DNA of 64,000 nt, taken from contig NZ_JACOGC010000001.1 in the NCBI RefSeq assembly GCF_014284195.1, forward strand, positions 62,001 to 126,000. Reading direction: 5' to 3'. The DNA comes from Cognatundibacterium griseum (GTDB lineage: Bacteria; Pseudomonadota; Gammaproteobacteria; Burkholderiales; Burkholderiaceae_D). Positions within the stretch are counted from its first letter, which is position 1, and each line of letters starts with the position of its first letter. The notes under the pieces are model-generated. The model was not told the DNA's origin. It worked only from the letters and a program-made list of their open reading frames with translations, and did not search any database. The position numbers and the translations under genes were made by a program. Positions 7,656 through 15,962 of the stretch are shown here, one piece after another.

Positions 7656-9449
7656 TTAATTTAGTAATTTCATGGTTTGCAAGATATCTGCAGAAAGAAG
7701 TTGAGGAAACTCTTCAATAACTTGTATTATCCCAAGCTTGAGTCCAGCATCACCATTTCTGCTGACAATCGCATTTAAGTCTGGAATGCGAGACAAGACC
7801 ATCCTCTCCCAATCATGGCCTCTCATATTGAGGAACTGACTGGGTAACTGGATTTCCCAGCCATTCTGGAGCTGACATTTCGTGACCGACGTTGCGGCAA
7901 TACCCGTTGCCTCCATTATGTGATCCGAGATTTTTTGTGCATCTTCATTCGTCAATTTTGCTGCGTCAACGTATGTGTGAAGGTGAGGTATGGAGAAATC
8001 ATTTAGTGTCTTTCGTCCGAGGCGGACAAGCGCAAGCCCAATAAAAATTGGGTCGAGGATGTAGTTTTCGATAGAGTACCGTCGCCCTCCGCCAAGGACA
8101 TAAACGGGATGCTTGTCAGATTTGACTCCATCCCAATCCACAATTCCCCGAACCAGATCGCTACCAGCTTCAGACAAGCGGTTTGCAATTGACTCTACGT
8201 CCGTACAATTTGAAGTCCCACTGTGTGGCTCAAGAAAAATTGGGCTGTAGCCCAGCGGAAAAAATCTGGTTGTGATTTGATATAGTTTTTGAAAATAGAT
8301 AACGTCGAATTTGCTTTCTACGAATATTTGTCGCCTCTCTTCAGTAGAAATTTTCAGGTGAGGTATCCCTTCGGTTAAAACCTCTAGACCTCGACTAACA
8401 CTTACCATCCCTGGGATTTTTGTGTCTCTATTCATTTCAAATAGAGCATTATCAGGGCACATTGCAACTGTAGAGGGTGAATGTGTGGTTAGAATAACTT
8501 GCACCCCCGCTTGTCTAACCACAACGTCTAGAAGTGTTTCGATAAGAAGTTTGGAATATTGAGGATGAAGTGGTGCGTCAGGCTCATCAAGAATAAGTAT
8601 ATCTGGCTTTCCAACAGATTCTTGTGTGTTGTAGATTGCAAGCGCTAGCGACATTAACACCTTTTCCCCTGTTGATAAGTCATTGGCAGATATTTCGGTC
8701 TCATTTGTCCTATCCACAAGCCTCAGTCGATACGTTGAATCAGTATCAATCGCCTCGGGATTCACGACCTCATAGGTTAATCCTGCTTTTGAAAGTATTT
8801 CATTAACTAATACCCAAGGCTTGGGGCCGTAGATCTCTGTAAACTCTTCATCTGAGAGGGTCGGAATTTGGGTTTTGTTTTCCGAATTAAGGAACTTCTT
8901 GAATTTATTCTTTGTATATCTGACGTGATATGTCTTGAATATCATTGCCAATTGGGATGCAAATAGGGTTCCCGAATTCCCCTCTGCGACGCTTAGGTTG
9001 AAGTAGATATCGTCTTCTGATAACTGCTCAAACTGCTTGTGCGTTTTTCTTGTGATGTTATCAACTATCGAAAATAGTTGAGGATTGTGGACCCATCTAC
9101 CCAAAACTATTTCAGTCGACCCGACAATTTGCTCGCCGTTATCTTTTGCTTGCTTCAAATTACGTTGAAGGTTTTCTATCTGATTCCACCAGTTTTTTGA
9201 GTTTTGAACGATCTGCTGGGGGTCGCAGGATTCATCGATTTGAGGGTTAAGACCACCAAATCCAACCAGCAACACCTTCGCAAGATTGGAGTCGCCGTCT
9301 GTTATTTTGGATATCTGCCCATTAGCCAATGCCTCAAGTAAATGACTCTTTCCACTCCCGTTTTTTCCGGTAATTACGCTGAACTGCGGTAGCTCAAAGT
9401 TTAACCCGGCAGGAATGGATTTATGTTTTTTGCTTATTTGAATCTTCAT
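7656..9449 (-). CDS. AAA/ABC-type ATPase fused to DUF4435 TOPRIM-like domain (PARIS/OLD-like defence candidate)
   Basis: The 597-residue protein has a SMC/ABC-type ATPase: Walker A GKNGSGKS (28-35), signature LSTGEK (258-263), Walker B ILILDEPDAP (284-293) and H-loop TTHSPS (321-326). The C-terminal part carries FVESKFD (376), GIVDWDG (435) and YSIENYIL (458), which match the acidic and ENYLL motifs of DUF4435, a TOPRIM-like nuclease fold. In PARIS anti-phage systems these are the AriA ATPase and AriB effector, sometimes fused; OLD nucleases are the other relatives. The gene is AT-rich unlike its neighbours and sits as the cassette of an integron relic. Function as phage defence is inference. 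Confidence 0.82.
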   Translation of the reverse strand: MKIQISKKHKSIPAGLNFELPQFSVITGKNGSGKSHLLEALANGQISKITDGDSNLAKVLLVGFGGLNPQIDESCDPQQIVQNSKNWWNQIENLQRNLKQAKDNGEQIVGSTEIVLGRWVHNPQLFSIVDNITRKTHKQFEQLSEDDIYFNLSVAEGNSGTLFASQLAMIFKTYHVRYTKNKFKKFLNSENKTQIPTLSDEEFTEIYGPKPWVLVNEILSKAGLTYEVVNPEAIDTDSTYRLRLVDRTNETEISANDLSTGEKVLMSLALAIYNTQESVGKPDILILDEPDAPLHPQYSKLLIETLLDVVVRQAGVQVILTTHSPSTVAMCPDNALFEMNRDTKIPGMVSVSRGLEVLTEGIPHLKISTEERRQIFVESKFDVIYFQKLYQITTRFFPLGYSPIFLEPHSGTSNCTDVESIANRLSEAGSDLVRGIVDWDGVKSDKHPVYVLGGGRRYSIENYILDPIFIGLALVRLGRKTLNDFSIPHLHTYVDAAKLTNEDAQKISDHIMEATGIAATSVTKCQLQNGWEIQLPSQFLNMRGHDWERMVLSRIPDLNAIVSRNGDAGLKLGIIQVIEEFPQLLSADILQTMKLLN

Positions 9450-9451
9450 GT

Positions 9452-9458
9452 GCTTAAC
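9452..9458 (-). other. Integron core-site sequence GTTAAGC before the cassette gene
   Basis: Minus strand reads GTTAAGC, fitting the GTTRRRY crossover consensus, two bases before the ATG of the cassette gene, which is where the attI-cassette junction is expected. The same heptamer occurs again at 9509-9515 and at 7261-7267. Confidence 0.45.
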
Positions 9459-9579
9459 TATTTGACTTCAATTGCGGCCTGACTTTTATTTAATTTGATA
9501 AAAATAAAGCTTAACTTGAAATGTTAAAAAAGACAACTTTCTTCAAATGTCTTGAAATCCGCATGGGGACTTGCTCTAT

Positions 9580-9606
9580 TTGACATTACTGTACATAAAT
9601 ACAGTG
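9580..9606 (+). promoter_or_regulatory. LexA (SOS) box over the intI promoter
   Basis: CTGTACATAAATACAG at 9589-9604 is a perfect CTGT-N8-ACAG LexA box and starts four bases after TTGACA (9580-9585). It lies 22 bases before the intI-like ATG. LexA control of intI promoters is established for several integron classes, so this site independently supports the integrase reading of the short ORF downstream. Confidence 0.75.
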
Positions 9607-9625
9607 TAACTAATCGAATAAAAAC

Positions 9626-9781
9626 ATGACTCCACCGACATCGCCAAAACCGCGTTTATTCGATCAGGTGCGGGGACGTTGGCGTTATGAGCATTACAGC
9701 TTTGCAACTGAAACGATATGCGTACTAGAAGATGCGTTTCTGAATGCGCTGGTCAGACTCAGGTTTCTTTACGACACATAG
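9626..9781 (+). pseudogene. intI: Integron integrase (intI) N-terminal remnant
   Basis: A 51-codon frame whose residues 11-33 (LFDQVRGRWRYEHY, SFATETICV) follow the pattern of integron integrase N-termini (LLDQVRxRIRYxHYSxRTExAYV). After about residue 35 the similarity is lost and a TAG follows; no catalytic tyrosine-recombinase domain exists downstream, where an unrelated dehydrogenase gene lies on the other strand. So this is the start of a deleted integrase gene. The LexA box directly upstream is the expected control element. Confidence 0.6.
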
Positions 9782-9830
9782 CGCATCGCCACTGATTGTG
9801 GATGTGCCTGATCTTATCCAAAGCACGCTT

Positions 9831-10805
9831 TCATCCCTGCATCAGATTGGTCGGCATGCCCTTCGCAAAATTCACGATATTCTGAAATGCCACCGAGAAA
9901 TACAACTCGTAGCTGTCTTTTTCGACATAGCCCAGATGCGGCGTAGCCAGCACGTTTTCCCGTCGCAGCAGCGGATGCTGCAATGGCAGCGGCTCGCTTT
10001 CAAACACGTCCAGCGCGGCGAATCCGGGGCGGCCGGCGTCCAGCGCCTGTTCCAGCGCGTCGGGTTCCACCAGTTCGGCGCGGCTGGTGTTGACGAACAG
10101 CGCATCCGGCTGCATGTTTGCCAGATCGGCACGGGTCACGATGCCGCGCGTGGCGTCATTCAGCCGCAGATGCAGGGACAGCACGTCGCAACTGGCAAAA
10201 AATTCTTGTTTCGAGGATGCCACCTGATAGCCGTCCTGCAACGCCTGATCGAGACTGGCTTCGCGGCCCCAGACCACCACCTGCATGCCGAAGGCGCGAC
10301 CATAACCCGCCACCAGCCGCCCGATGCGGCCATAACCCCAGATGCCGAGCCGCCGGTTGCTGAGCACGCGACCCAGCTGGTTTTGTGCGGCATGCACCGA
10401 CGCCGTCTGCCACACGCCCTGTTGCAGCAGCGACGCATAATTCATCAGTCGTCGCATGGAAGCCATGATCAGCGCCCAGGTCAGCTCCGCCGGCGCCTTC
10501 GGGTCGCCGATGCCTTCGGTGACGGCAATGCCGCGTTCGCGTGCGGTGGCCAGATCAATATGTCCCGCCACTTTGCCGGTCTGGGAAATCAGCTTCAGAT
10601 TCGGCAGGCGCAGCAGCAAAGCCCGCGGCAGGCGGGTACGCTCGCGGATCAGCACCAGCGCATCAAACGGCGCCAGGCGGATCGCCAGCTGACCCACGCC
10701 AACGGCGCTGTTATGAAATACTTTCACTTCGTGCTCGCTCAATAACTCAAAGCAACTGAGCTGCCGCACCACATCCTGATAGTCATCCAGGATTGCAATC
10801 TTCAT
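9831..10805 (-). CDS. D-2-hydroxyacid dehydrogenase family protein
   Basis: The 324-residue NAD(P)-dependent enzyme has the Rossmann motif GIWGYGRIGRLVAGYG and the catalytic set of the D-isomer 2-hydroxyacid dehydrogenases: Arg in FVNTSRAELV, Glu in FESEPLP and His in TPHLGYVEKDSYE. Substrate is open; relatives act on glyoxylate, hydroxypyruvate, phosphoglycerate or phenylpyruvate, and this protein lacks the C-terminal ACT domain of SerA. The start at 10805 follows AAAGGAATCCCGCT; the open frame extends 28 codons upstream without a ribosome site. It is divergent from pckG and lies just outside the integron relic. Confidence 0.85.
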   Translation of the reverse strand: MKIAILDDYQDVVRQLSCFELLSEHEVKVFHNSAVGVGQLAIRLAPFDALVLIRERTRLPRALLLRLPNLKLISQTGKVAGHIDLATARERGIAVTEGIGDPKAPAELTWALIMASMRRLMNYASLLQQGVWQTASVHAAQNQLGRVLSNRRLGIWGYGRIGRLVAGYGRAFGMQVVVWGREASLDQALQDGYQVASSKQEFFASCDVLSLHLRLNDATRGIVTRADLANMQPDALFVNTSRAELVEPDALEQALDAGRPGFAALDVFESEPLPLQHPLLRRENVLATPHLGYVEKDSYELYFSVAFQNIVNFAKGMPTNLMQG

Positions 10806-10835
10806 AGCGGGATTCCTTTGTGCGGAAAGATCAGA

Positions 10836-10848
10836 TGAAACTGTTTCA
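10836..10848. promoter_or_regulatory. Palindrome TGAAAC-T-GTTTCA upstream of the dehydrogenase gene
   Basis: A perfect 13-base palindrome 31 bases before the dehydrogenase start, well placed for a repressor. The rest of the 345-base divergent gap up to pckG (10849-11136) shows no clear element that I can name. Confidence 0.35.
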
Positions 10849-11150
10849 CTTTCATATTTTATGCAACTATGATAACGAATTTGACGCAAAATTCGCCCGA
10901 AACAGCGCGGGCGTGTACAATTATCAGTTCGTAGCTTTTTGATTCTTCCGCCCGCTCACCTGGCAGGCGCTAGCTGGGGTCGGGATCATCGTCCTGATTT
11001 CCTATTATCCGACAGAACCGCCGCTAGGGTATCCGCTTTGCTGGAGCCGGGAAACACTTTCCTCCGCGCTCGCAGGCCAGCCTTCCAACGACGATCCTGC
11101 CGTGCCGCTACACCGGAATTTTTTATTGAAATGGCATTGGAGGTAGTATC

Positions 11151-13016
11151 GTGAATCAACCTATCATGAAAGGCGTGGCTGCAATCAACGCACCCGCTCA
11201 CGTGAAACATCAGAAACTGATCAACTGGGTCGCTGAAATGGCGGCACTGACCAAGCCTGACACCATTTACTGGTGCGATGGCAGTCAGGAAGAATACGAC
11301 CGTTTGTGCGCCCAGATGGTCGCTGCCGGCACCATGAAAAAGCTGAACGAGGCAAAACGCCCGAACAGCTATCTGGCCTGCTCCGACCCGACAGACGTTG
11401 CGCGTGTCGAAGACCGCACTTATATCTGTTCCGAGAAAAAAGAAGACGCCGGCCCGACCAATAACTGGATGGCCCCCGCAGAAATGCGCGCCACGCTGAA
11501 CCCGTTGTTCGACGGCTGCATGCAAGGCCGCACGATGTATGTGGTGCCGTTCTCGATGGGTCCGCTGGGCTCGCCGATTGCCCATATCGGCGTGGAATTG
11601 TCCGATTCTCCGTATGTGGCAGTCAATATGCGCATCATGACGCGCATGGGCAAGGCCGTATTTGATGTACTCGGCAGCGACGGTGATTTCGTCCCTTGCG
11701 TCCACACTGTCGGCGCGCCGCTGGCAGCCGGTCAGCAAGACGTGGCATGGCCATGCAATGCAACCAAATACATCGTGCATTATCCTGAAACCCGCGAAAT
11801 CTGGTCGTTTGGCTCCGGCTACGGCGGCAATGCGCTGCTGGGCAAAAAATGCTTCGCGCTGCGTATCGCTTCCACCATGGGCCGCGATCAGGGCTGGCTG
11901 GCAGAACACATGCTGATTCTGGGTGTGGAATCTCCCGCAGTTAATGGTCAGCCAGGTAAAAAGCATTACGTTGCAGCAGCATTCCCGTCAGCCTGCGGCA
12001 AAACCAACTTCGCAATGCTGATTCCAGCCATCAAAGGCTGGAAAGTCACCACCATCGGTGACGATATTGCCTGGATCAAACCGGGCCAAGACGGCCGTCT
12101 GTATGCGATCAACCCGGAAGCCGGTTACTTCGGCGTGGCACCGGGCACCAATACTGCAACGAATTCGAACTGCATGGCTTCGCTGACTGCCAACACGATT
12201 TTCACCAACGTCGCCCTAACGGATGATGGTGATGTCTGGTGGGAAGGCATGACGAAAGAAGCGCCAGCGCACCTGATCGACTGGCAGGGCAAAGACTGGA
12301 CACCGGCGATCGCCAAGGAAACCGGCGCAAAAGCCGCGCATCCGAATGCCCGCTTCACTGTCGCCGCCACACAAAACCCGGTCATCGATGCAGCATGGGA
12401 TGATCCGGCCGGCGTGCCGATCTCTGCGTTCATTTTCGGCGGCCGTCGTTCCACCACCGTACCGCTGGTCACAGAAGCCCGTAACTGGGTCGAAGGCGTC
12501 TACATGGCAGCGACCATGGGTTCCGAAACCACTGCTGCGGCAGCTGGCCAGCAGGGCGTGGTGCGTCGCGATCCGTTTGCGATGCTGCCGTTCATGGGTT
12601 ACAACATGAGCGACTATTTCCAGCACTGGCTGGATATGGGCAAGAAAATCGCCGCAGCGGGCGCCAAGCAGCCTGCCATTTTCTGCGTCAACTGGTTCCG
12701 CACCGACGAAAATGGCAAATTCGTCTGGCCTGGCTTTGGCGACAATATGCGCGTACTGAAGTGGATGCTGGATCGTATCGAAGGCAATGCCAACGGCGTG
12801 GAAAACGTGTTCGGCATCACACCGACCTTTGGCGACCTGAACTGGGACGGTCTGCAATTCACGCAGGAGCAGTTCAACACCATCACGTCGATTGATAAGG
12901 CGGCATGGGAAGCAGAACTGAAACTGCATACCGAGTTGTTCGAGAAACTGGCCTACCATCTGCCGGCAGAACTCGAAGCCACCCGCGTGGCGCTGGAAAA
13001 ACGTCTGGCCGCATAA
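11151..13016 (+). CDS. pckG: Phosphoenolpyruvate carboxykinase (GTP)
   Basis: Catalyses oxaloacetate + GTP to PEP + CO2 + GDP, the entry step of gluconeogenesis. The 621-residue protein has the GTP-PEPCK signature FPSACGKTN at residues 278-286, with the catalytic Cys282 and P-loop Lys284, and further metal and GTP motifs such as GDDIAWI and [14 protein letters not shown]. Length is typical of the GTP class. The start is GTG, chosen because GGAGGTAGTATC lies directly before it, an almost ideal ribosome site. A strong terminator follows. The gene stands alone. Confidence 0.96.
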   Translation: MNQPIMKGVAAINAPAHVKHQKLINWVAEMAALTKPDTIYWCDGSQEEYDRLCAQMVAAGTMKKLNEAKRPNSYLACSDPTDVARVEDRTYICSEKKEDAGPTNNWMAPAEMRATLNPLFDGCMQGRTMYVVPFSMGPLGSPIAHIGVELSDSPYVAVNMRIMTRMGKAVFDVLGSDGDFVPCVHTVGAPLAAGQQDVAWPCNATKYIVHYPETREIWSFGSGYGGNALLGKKCFALRIASTMGRDQGWLAEHMLILGVESPAVNGQPGKKHYVAAAFPSACGKTNFAMLIPAIKGWKVTTIGDDIAWIKPGQDGRLYAINPEAGYFGVAPGTNTATNSNCMASLTANTIFTNVALTDDGDVWWEGMTKEAPAHLIDWQGKDWTPAIAKETGAKAAHPNARFTVAATQNPVIDAAWDDPAGVPISAFIFGGRRSTTVPLVTEARNWVEGVYMAATMGSETTAAAAGQQGVVRRDPFAMLPFMGYNMSDYFQHWLDMGKKIAAAGAKQPAIFCVNWFRTDENGKFVWPGFGDNMRVLKWMLDRIEGNANGVENVFGITPTFGDLNWDGLQFTQEQFNTITSIDKAAWEAELKLHTELFEKLAYHLPAELEATRVALEKRLAA

Positions 13017-13034
13017 GCCACCGTCTGACTCACG

Positions 13035-13065
13035 AAAAAAGCGCGAAAAATTTCGCGCTTTTTTT
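13035..13065 (+). terminator. Rho-independent terminator after pckG
   Basis: GCGCGAAA/TTTCGCGC stem (13041-13058) flanked by an A-run on the left and seven T residues on the right, 24 bases after the pckG stop. Confidence 0.88.
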
Positions 13066-13111
13066 ATGATTTGCTACACTCTGCCTGTTACGGATCAGAA
13101 ACCGGCTTACG

Positions 13112-13858
13112 ATGCGTCTCCCTCTCTGCCGCCAGCATCACCCGCTGCGCCATCTGTGGTTCTGGTTATGCTGCGTTGCCAGTATGCCTGTACAGGCAAT
13201 GACTCCGCTGCAAATCATCACTGTGAACGATATGCGCCCCAGCTCTGTTGCTGCAAGAGAAGTATTGCAGCAGGCTTATCAGCGCCTGAACCTGCCGGTG
13301 CAATTCATCGAAGTTCCTGCCAAACGGGGTATCGGCCTGTTGCAGGCAGGAAGCGTGGATGGCGTGACTTTCCGCCTGACGCTGGAACCCGACTACGACA
13401 TGCTGCCGGTGAAAGTCCCGGTGACCAGCGAAGAATTGATGGTCTTTACCAGCGGAAAGACGTTTGAAGTACACGACTTTGCCAGCCTGCAACCTTACCT
13501 GACAGGCTATGTAAGCGGTGTGCTGGTGATTGCCGAGCGCACCGGCAACCTGCGCACGGACACCGCCCCATCGTTAGATTCGCTATTTCGCAAGCTGGCC
13601 GCAGGGCGAACCGATATCGCCCTGGAGTCGCGCCAGAGCTTATGCCACGCCGTTCGCCTCGGCTTAACGCAGATCGTGATGCTGGAACCACCGCTGCTGC
13701 AGCGACCGGGTTTTCATGTACTGCACAAAAAACACCAGGCGCTGATTCCCAGGCTGGAGGCCGTGTTATCGCAGATGGAAAAGCAGGGTGAAATCCGCAA
13801 GATCAATGAAGCGGCGATCCAGTCTTATCTGTCGCGCTGCCATCAGGAGCAGCCATAA
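13112..13858 (+). CDS. Periplasmic solute-binding-like protein
   Basis: The 248-residue protein begins with a hydrophobic signal-like segment (LWFWLCCVASMPVQA) and continues with the pattern of family 3 extracellular solute-binding proteins: an early ITVNDMRPSS strand, AAREVLQQAYQRLNLPVQFIEVPAKRGIGLLQAGSVDG, and a C-terminal helix EKQGEIRKINEAAI. No permease or ATPase is next to it, so it may be an orphan receptor-like protein and not part of a transporter. It resembles in layout the protein at 40716-41447. It shares its downstream hairpin with the convergent DUF2798 gene. Confidence 0.7.
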   Translation: MRLPLCRQHHPLRHLWFWLCCVASMPVQAMTPLQIITVNDMRPSSVAAREVLQQAYQRLNLPVQFIEVPAKRGIGLLQAGSVDGVTFRLTLEPDYDMLPVKVPVTSEELMVFTSGKTFEVHDFASLQPYLTGYVSGVLVIAERTGNLRTDTAPSLDSLFRKLAAGRTDIALESRQSLCHAVRLGLTQIVMLEPPLLQRPGFHVLHKKHQALIPRLEAVLSQMEKQGEIRKINEAAIQSYLSRCHQEQP

Positions 13859-13881
13859 AAAAAGCCGCACAGAGTGCGGCT
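13857..13881 (-). terminator. Terminator of the DUF2798 gene
   Basis: AGCCGCAC/GTGCGGCT stem (13863-13881, 3-base loop) that on the minus strand runs into seven T residues. It also lies directly behind the stop of the rightward solute-binding gene. Confidence 0.75.
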
Positions 13882-13932
13882 GTTGAATGTAGCAATTGCA
13901 ATGTGGTGGTTGCAGTCTCTGCAGCAGTGTTT

Positions 13933-14325
13933 TCAGTAACGGCGCGCAGGCAAGGATTTGACTTGCAAACCGGCGATCCGGGTTGCTTCTGCAGCGGCAC
14001 GCTGAATGTCAGTGACCGTCAAACCCTGACGAACCGGCAAAGCAGCAGCGACAACCGGCTGGCTGACGCTGCGGCTGACGCGGTTCAGGACAGGCCGCAG
14101 CATATACGCGACCGGAAACGCGATCGGCCACGTGGTCAGCCACGCTTCCATCCAGGCACCGAAAAAATCGTTGCTGAAACCCAGCCACAACAGACGCATG
14201 ACGGCAGTGGCGACCAGCGTGATCACACCGGTACTCAGTATGGTCGGCAGCATGGACGCCAGGCTTTTGGAACCTGCAATCTGACGCGGCATCTTCTGTG
14301 GCAAAACAGAAACATAGGCTGACAT
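13933..14325 (-). CDS. DUF2798 family membrane protein
   Basis: The 130-residue protein has two predicted membrane helices. The stretch STGVITLVATAVMRLLW followed by GAWMEAWLTTWPIAFPVAY is the DUF2798 pattern; family function is unknown. The C-terminal ~40 residues (ALPVRQGLTVTDIQRAAAE) are polar and probably cytoplasmic. I chose the ATG at 14325 because CGGAGATAATACG precedes it; the open frame goes 11 codons further. A palindrome TTGCATTGCAA lies 28 bases before the start and is repeated before the next gene upstream, suggesting shared control with it and with the LysR gene. Confidence 0.75.
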   Translation of the reverse strand: MSAYVSVLPQKMPRQIAGSKSLASMLPTILSTGVITLVATAVMRLLWLGFSNDFFGAWMEAWLTTWPIAFPVAYMLRPVLNRVSRSVSQPVVAAALPVRQGLTVTDIQRAAAEATRIAGLQVKSLPARRY

Positions 14326-14352
14326 CGTATTATCTCCGCAGGCAGAAATTTG

Positions 14353-14363
14353 TTGCATTGCAA
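14353..14363. promoter_or_regulatory. Palindrome TTGCATTGCAA (copy 1)
   Basis: A perfect 11-base palindrome 28 bases upstream of the DUF2798 start. An identical copy lies at 14764-14774 upstream of the next leftward gene. Candidate operator for the divergent LysR-type regulator. Confidence 0.5.
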
Positions 14364-14401
14364 AACCAGCGATCTGATCCGGCTTGTGCAGAATGTTTCA
14401 T

Positions 14402-14719
14402 TTAGCCGCGGGCAGCCAGCGCACGCAATTCTGCCGCCATGTTAGGCGATGTGCTGTCCAGGTCATTGGCAATGTTGCGCACAGCCAGCATGCTGCGCAG
14501 ATTACGCAGTGCAGATTTTTCTTCGCGGGTCTTATTCGGGAAAACAGCCAGTTTCAAGGCGCGCAGCATACCTGCCAGCAAAGGCTTGAACACGACCAGC
14601 ATGGTGGTCAGCACGCCCAGACCCAGCAATGGGCGGAATGAGGCGATCAGTGTGCTGATGGCAGCTTCTGCAACAGGCAGGGCGCTGGTGGCGGGGAAGG
14701 CGATATTTAAGAAGTTCAT
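14402..14719 (-). CDS. Small hypothetical membrane protein
   Basis: A 105-residue protein with one or two hydrophobic helices (AAISTLIASFRPLLGLGVLTT, then LVVFKPLLAGMLRALKLAVF) and a charged C-terminal tail (PNKTREEKSALRNLRSMLAVRN). I do not recognise a family. AGAGGACATC precedes the ATG. It lies between the DUF2798 gene and the divergent LysR gene, and the palindrome 45 bases upstream matches the one in front of the DUF2798 gene, so the pair probably responds to one signal. Confidence 0.65.
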   Translation of the reverse strand: MNFLNIAFPATSALPVAEAAISTLIASFRPLLGLGVLTTMLVVFKPLLAGMLRALKLAVFPNKTREEKSALRNLRSMLAVRNIANDLDSTSPNMAAELRALAARG

Positions 14720-14763
14720 GATGTCCTCTTTTCACTTTGACTTTATGGAATAACGCCATAATA

Positions 14764-14774
14764 TTGCATTGCAA
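14764..14774. promoter_or_regulatory. Palindrome TTGCATTGCAA (copy 2)
   Basis: Identical to the site at 14353-14363. It sits in the divergent region between the small membrane-protein gene (start 14719) and the LysR gene (start 14872), where a LysR regulator normally binds. Confidence 0.5.
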
Positions 14775-14871
14775 CATATAATCCCAATTTCCATTTCCTA
14801 TAATTAATATATCGTTTGTGAATAATTGCAGTGAACGCTATATATGAAGACAATATGTGGAGACCATCAGA

Positions 14872-15849
14872 ATGAACTTTCTGACATTAGATCTGAACTT
14901 ATTGCGTGTGTTTGATGCCGTCATGATTGAACAGAATCTGACGCGGGCGGCCGACAAGCTGGCCATGACCCAGCCTGCGGTATCGAATGCGTTAAAGCGC
15001 CTGCGCTATTCCCTGAATGATGAATTACTGATCCGCACCGCTTACGGTGTCAAACCGACGCCGCGCGCGGAAGCGCTGTGGCCGGTGATCCGCCAGGCGC
15101 TGTGCAGCCTGGAGTCGGCGATCGCTCCGGACAGCTTTGATGTTTCCCAGGCAAAAATCACCTTCCGCATGGCAATGGCAGATGCCACTGCCGCGCTCTG
15201 GATGCCAACCCTGGTCCGTTCCATCCAGAGCGATGCGCCCGGCATCAACGTGCGCATGGTGCCGTTGACGACCCGCGAGCCGCGCCCGATGCTGCTGCGC
15301 GGCGATATCGATATCGCCGTCGGCTTTTTCCCCGGCGTGGTGGCGCAACTCTCAGGCGGGCAAGCGGCGGGTAACAGCCCGATCCGGCACGAGCGGCTGT
15401 ATTCCGGTCATTATGTCTGCGTCATGCGACGCGACCATCCGCTGGCCGGTTCTGAACTCACGGTGGATGACTACTGCGCCGCCCGCCATCTGCTGGTGAG
15501 CTTTTCCGGCCGGGCCCACGGACTGATTGACGAGGTGCTGGCAAAGATGGGGCGGGAGAGGCATATCCTGCTGACCGTCAATCAATTCTTTACCGGCGGC
15601 AGGGTGGTCGCGCATTCCGATCTGATCACCGTCCTGCCGCGCCATCTGATCAGCGCCACCGGCATGACCGAGGCGCTGATCTGGAAAGAGCTGCCGTTTG
15701 AAACCCCGCAGGTGCATATCGATATGCTGTGGCATGAGCGTGACAGCCGCAATCCGGCGCATCAGTGGCTGCGCGAGAACCTGACCAGCATGACGCATTC
15801 CAATCTGGTGCCGGAACTGGAACAGGACAGCATGGACGACGACAGCTGA
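14872..15849 (+). CDS. LysR-type transcriptional regulator (NodD/NahR-like branch)
   Basis: The 325-residue protein starts with the winged helix-turn-helix LDLNLLRVFDAVMIEQNLTR, AADKLAMTQPAVSNALKRLR, followed by a periplasmic-binding-protein-like effector domain to about residue 300. The VFDAVM and TQPAVSNAL wording is typical of the NodD/NahR/LeuO subgroup. The ATG at 14872 follows GTGGAGACC; a GTG at 14857 is the alternative. It is divergent from the small membrane-protein gene and, by the usual rule, controls that gene and the DUF2798 gene, each preceded by TTGCATTGCAA. The inducer is unknown. Confidence 0.85.
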   Translation: MNFLTLDLNLLRVFDAVMIEQNLTRAADKLAMTQPAVSNALKRLRYSLNDELLIRTAYGVKPTPRAEALWPVIRQALCSLESAIAPDSFDVSQAKITFRMAMADATAALWMPTLVRSIQSDAPGINVRMVPLTTREPRPMLLRGDIDIAVGFFPGVVAQLSGGQAAGNSPIRHERLYSGHYVCVMRRDHPLAGSELTVDDYCAARHLLVSFSGRAHGLIDEVLAKMGRERHILLTVNQFFTGGRVVAHSDLITVLPRHLISATGMTEALIWKELPFETPQVHIDMLWHERDSRNPAHQWLRENLTSMTHSNLVPELEQDSMDDDS

Positions 15850-15962
15850 AACAGGCGCTGCGATGTGCTGCAAAAATTGCACGGACACATGAAAATTGAT
15901 AGGCTGCGGTATATGAAATGCGTTGCCACCGGCTCATAACGGAACAGAATTTATTCAGAACC

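Larger units (their letters stand above)
7511..9781. mobile_element. Relic integron with one large cassette
   Basis: Read right to left: a decayed intI start on the plus strand (9626), its LexA-overlapped promoter (9580-9606), an AT-rich attI-like stretch with GTTAAGC core sites on the minus strand (9452-9458, 9509-9515), a leftward ORF starting two bases after the core, and an attC-like element (7511-7627) after its stop. intI diverging from a cassette whose gene ends in attC is the normal integron layout. The island is much more AT-rich than its surroundings. The integrase cannot be functional, so the cassette is locked in place. Confidence 0.6.

Noticed and set aside
9744-10745. 333-codon frame on the plus strand
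   Set aside because: It is antisense to the dehydrogenase gene with intact catalytic motifs; composition is His/Gln-rich shadow translation.
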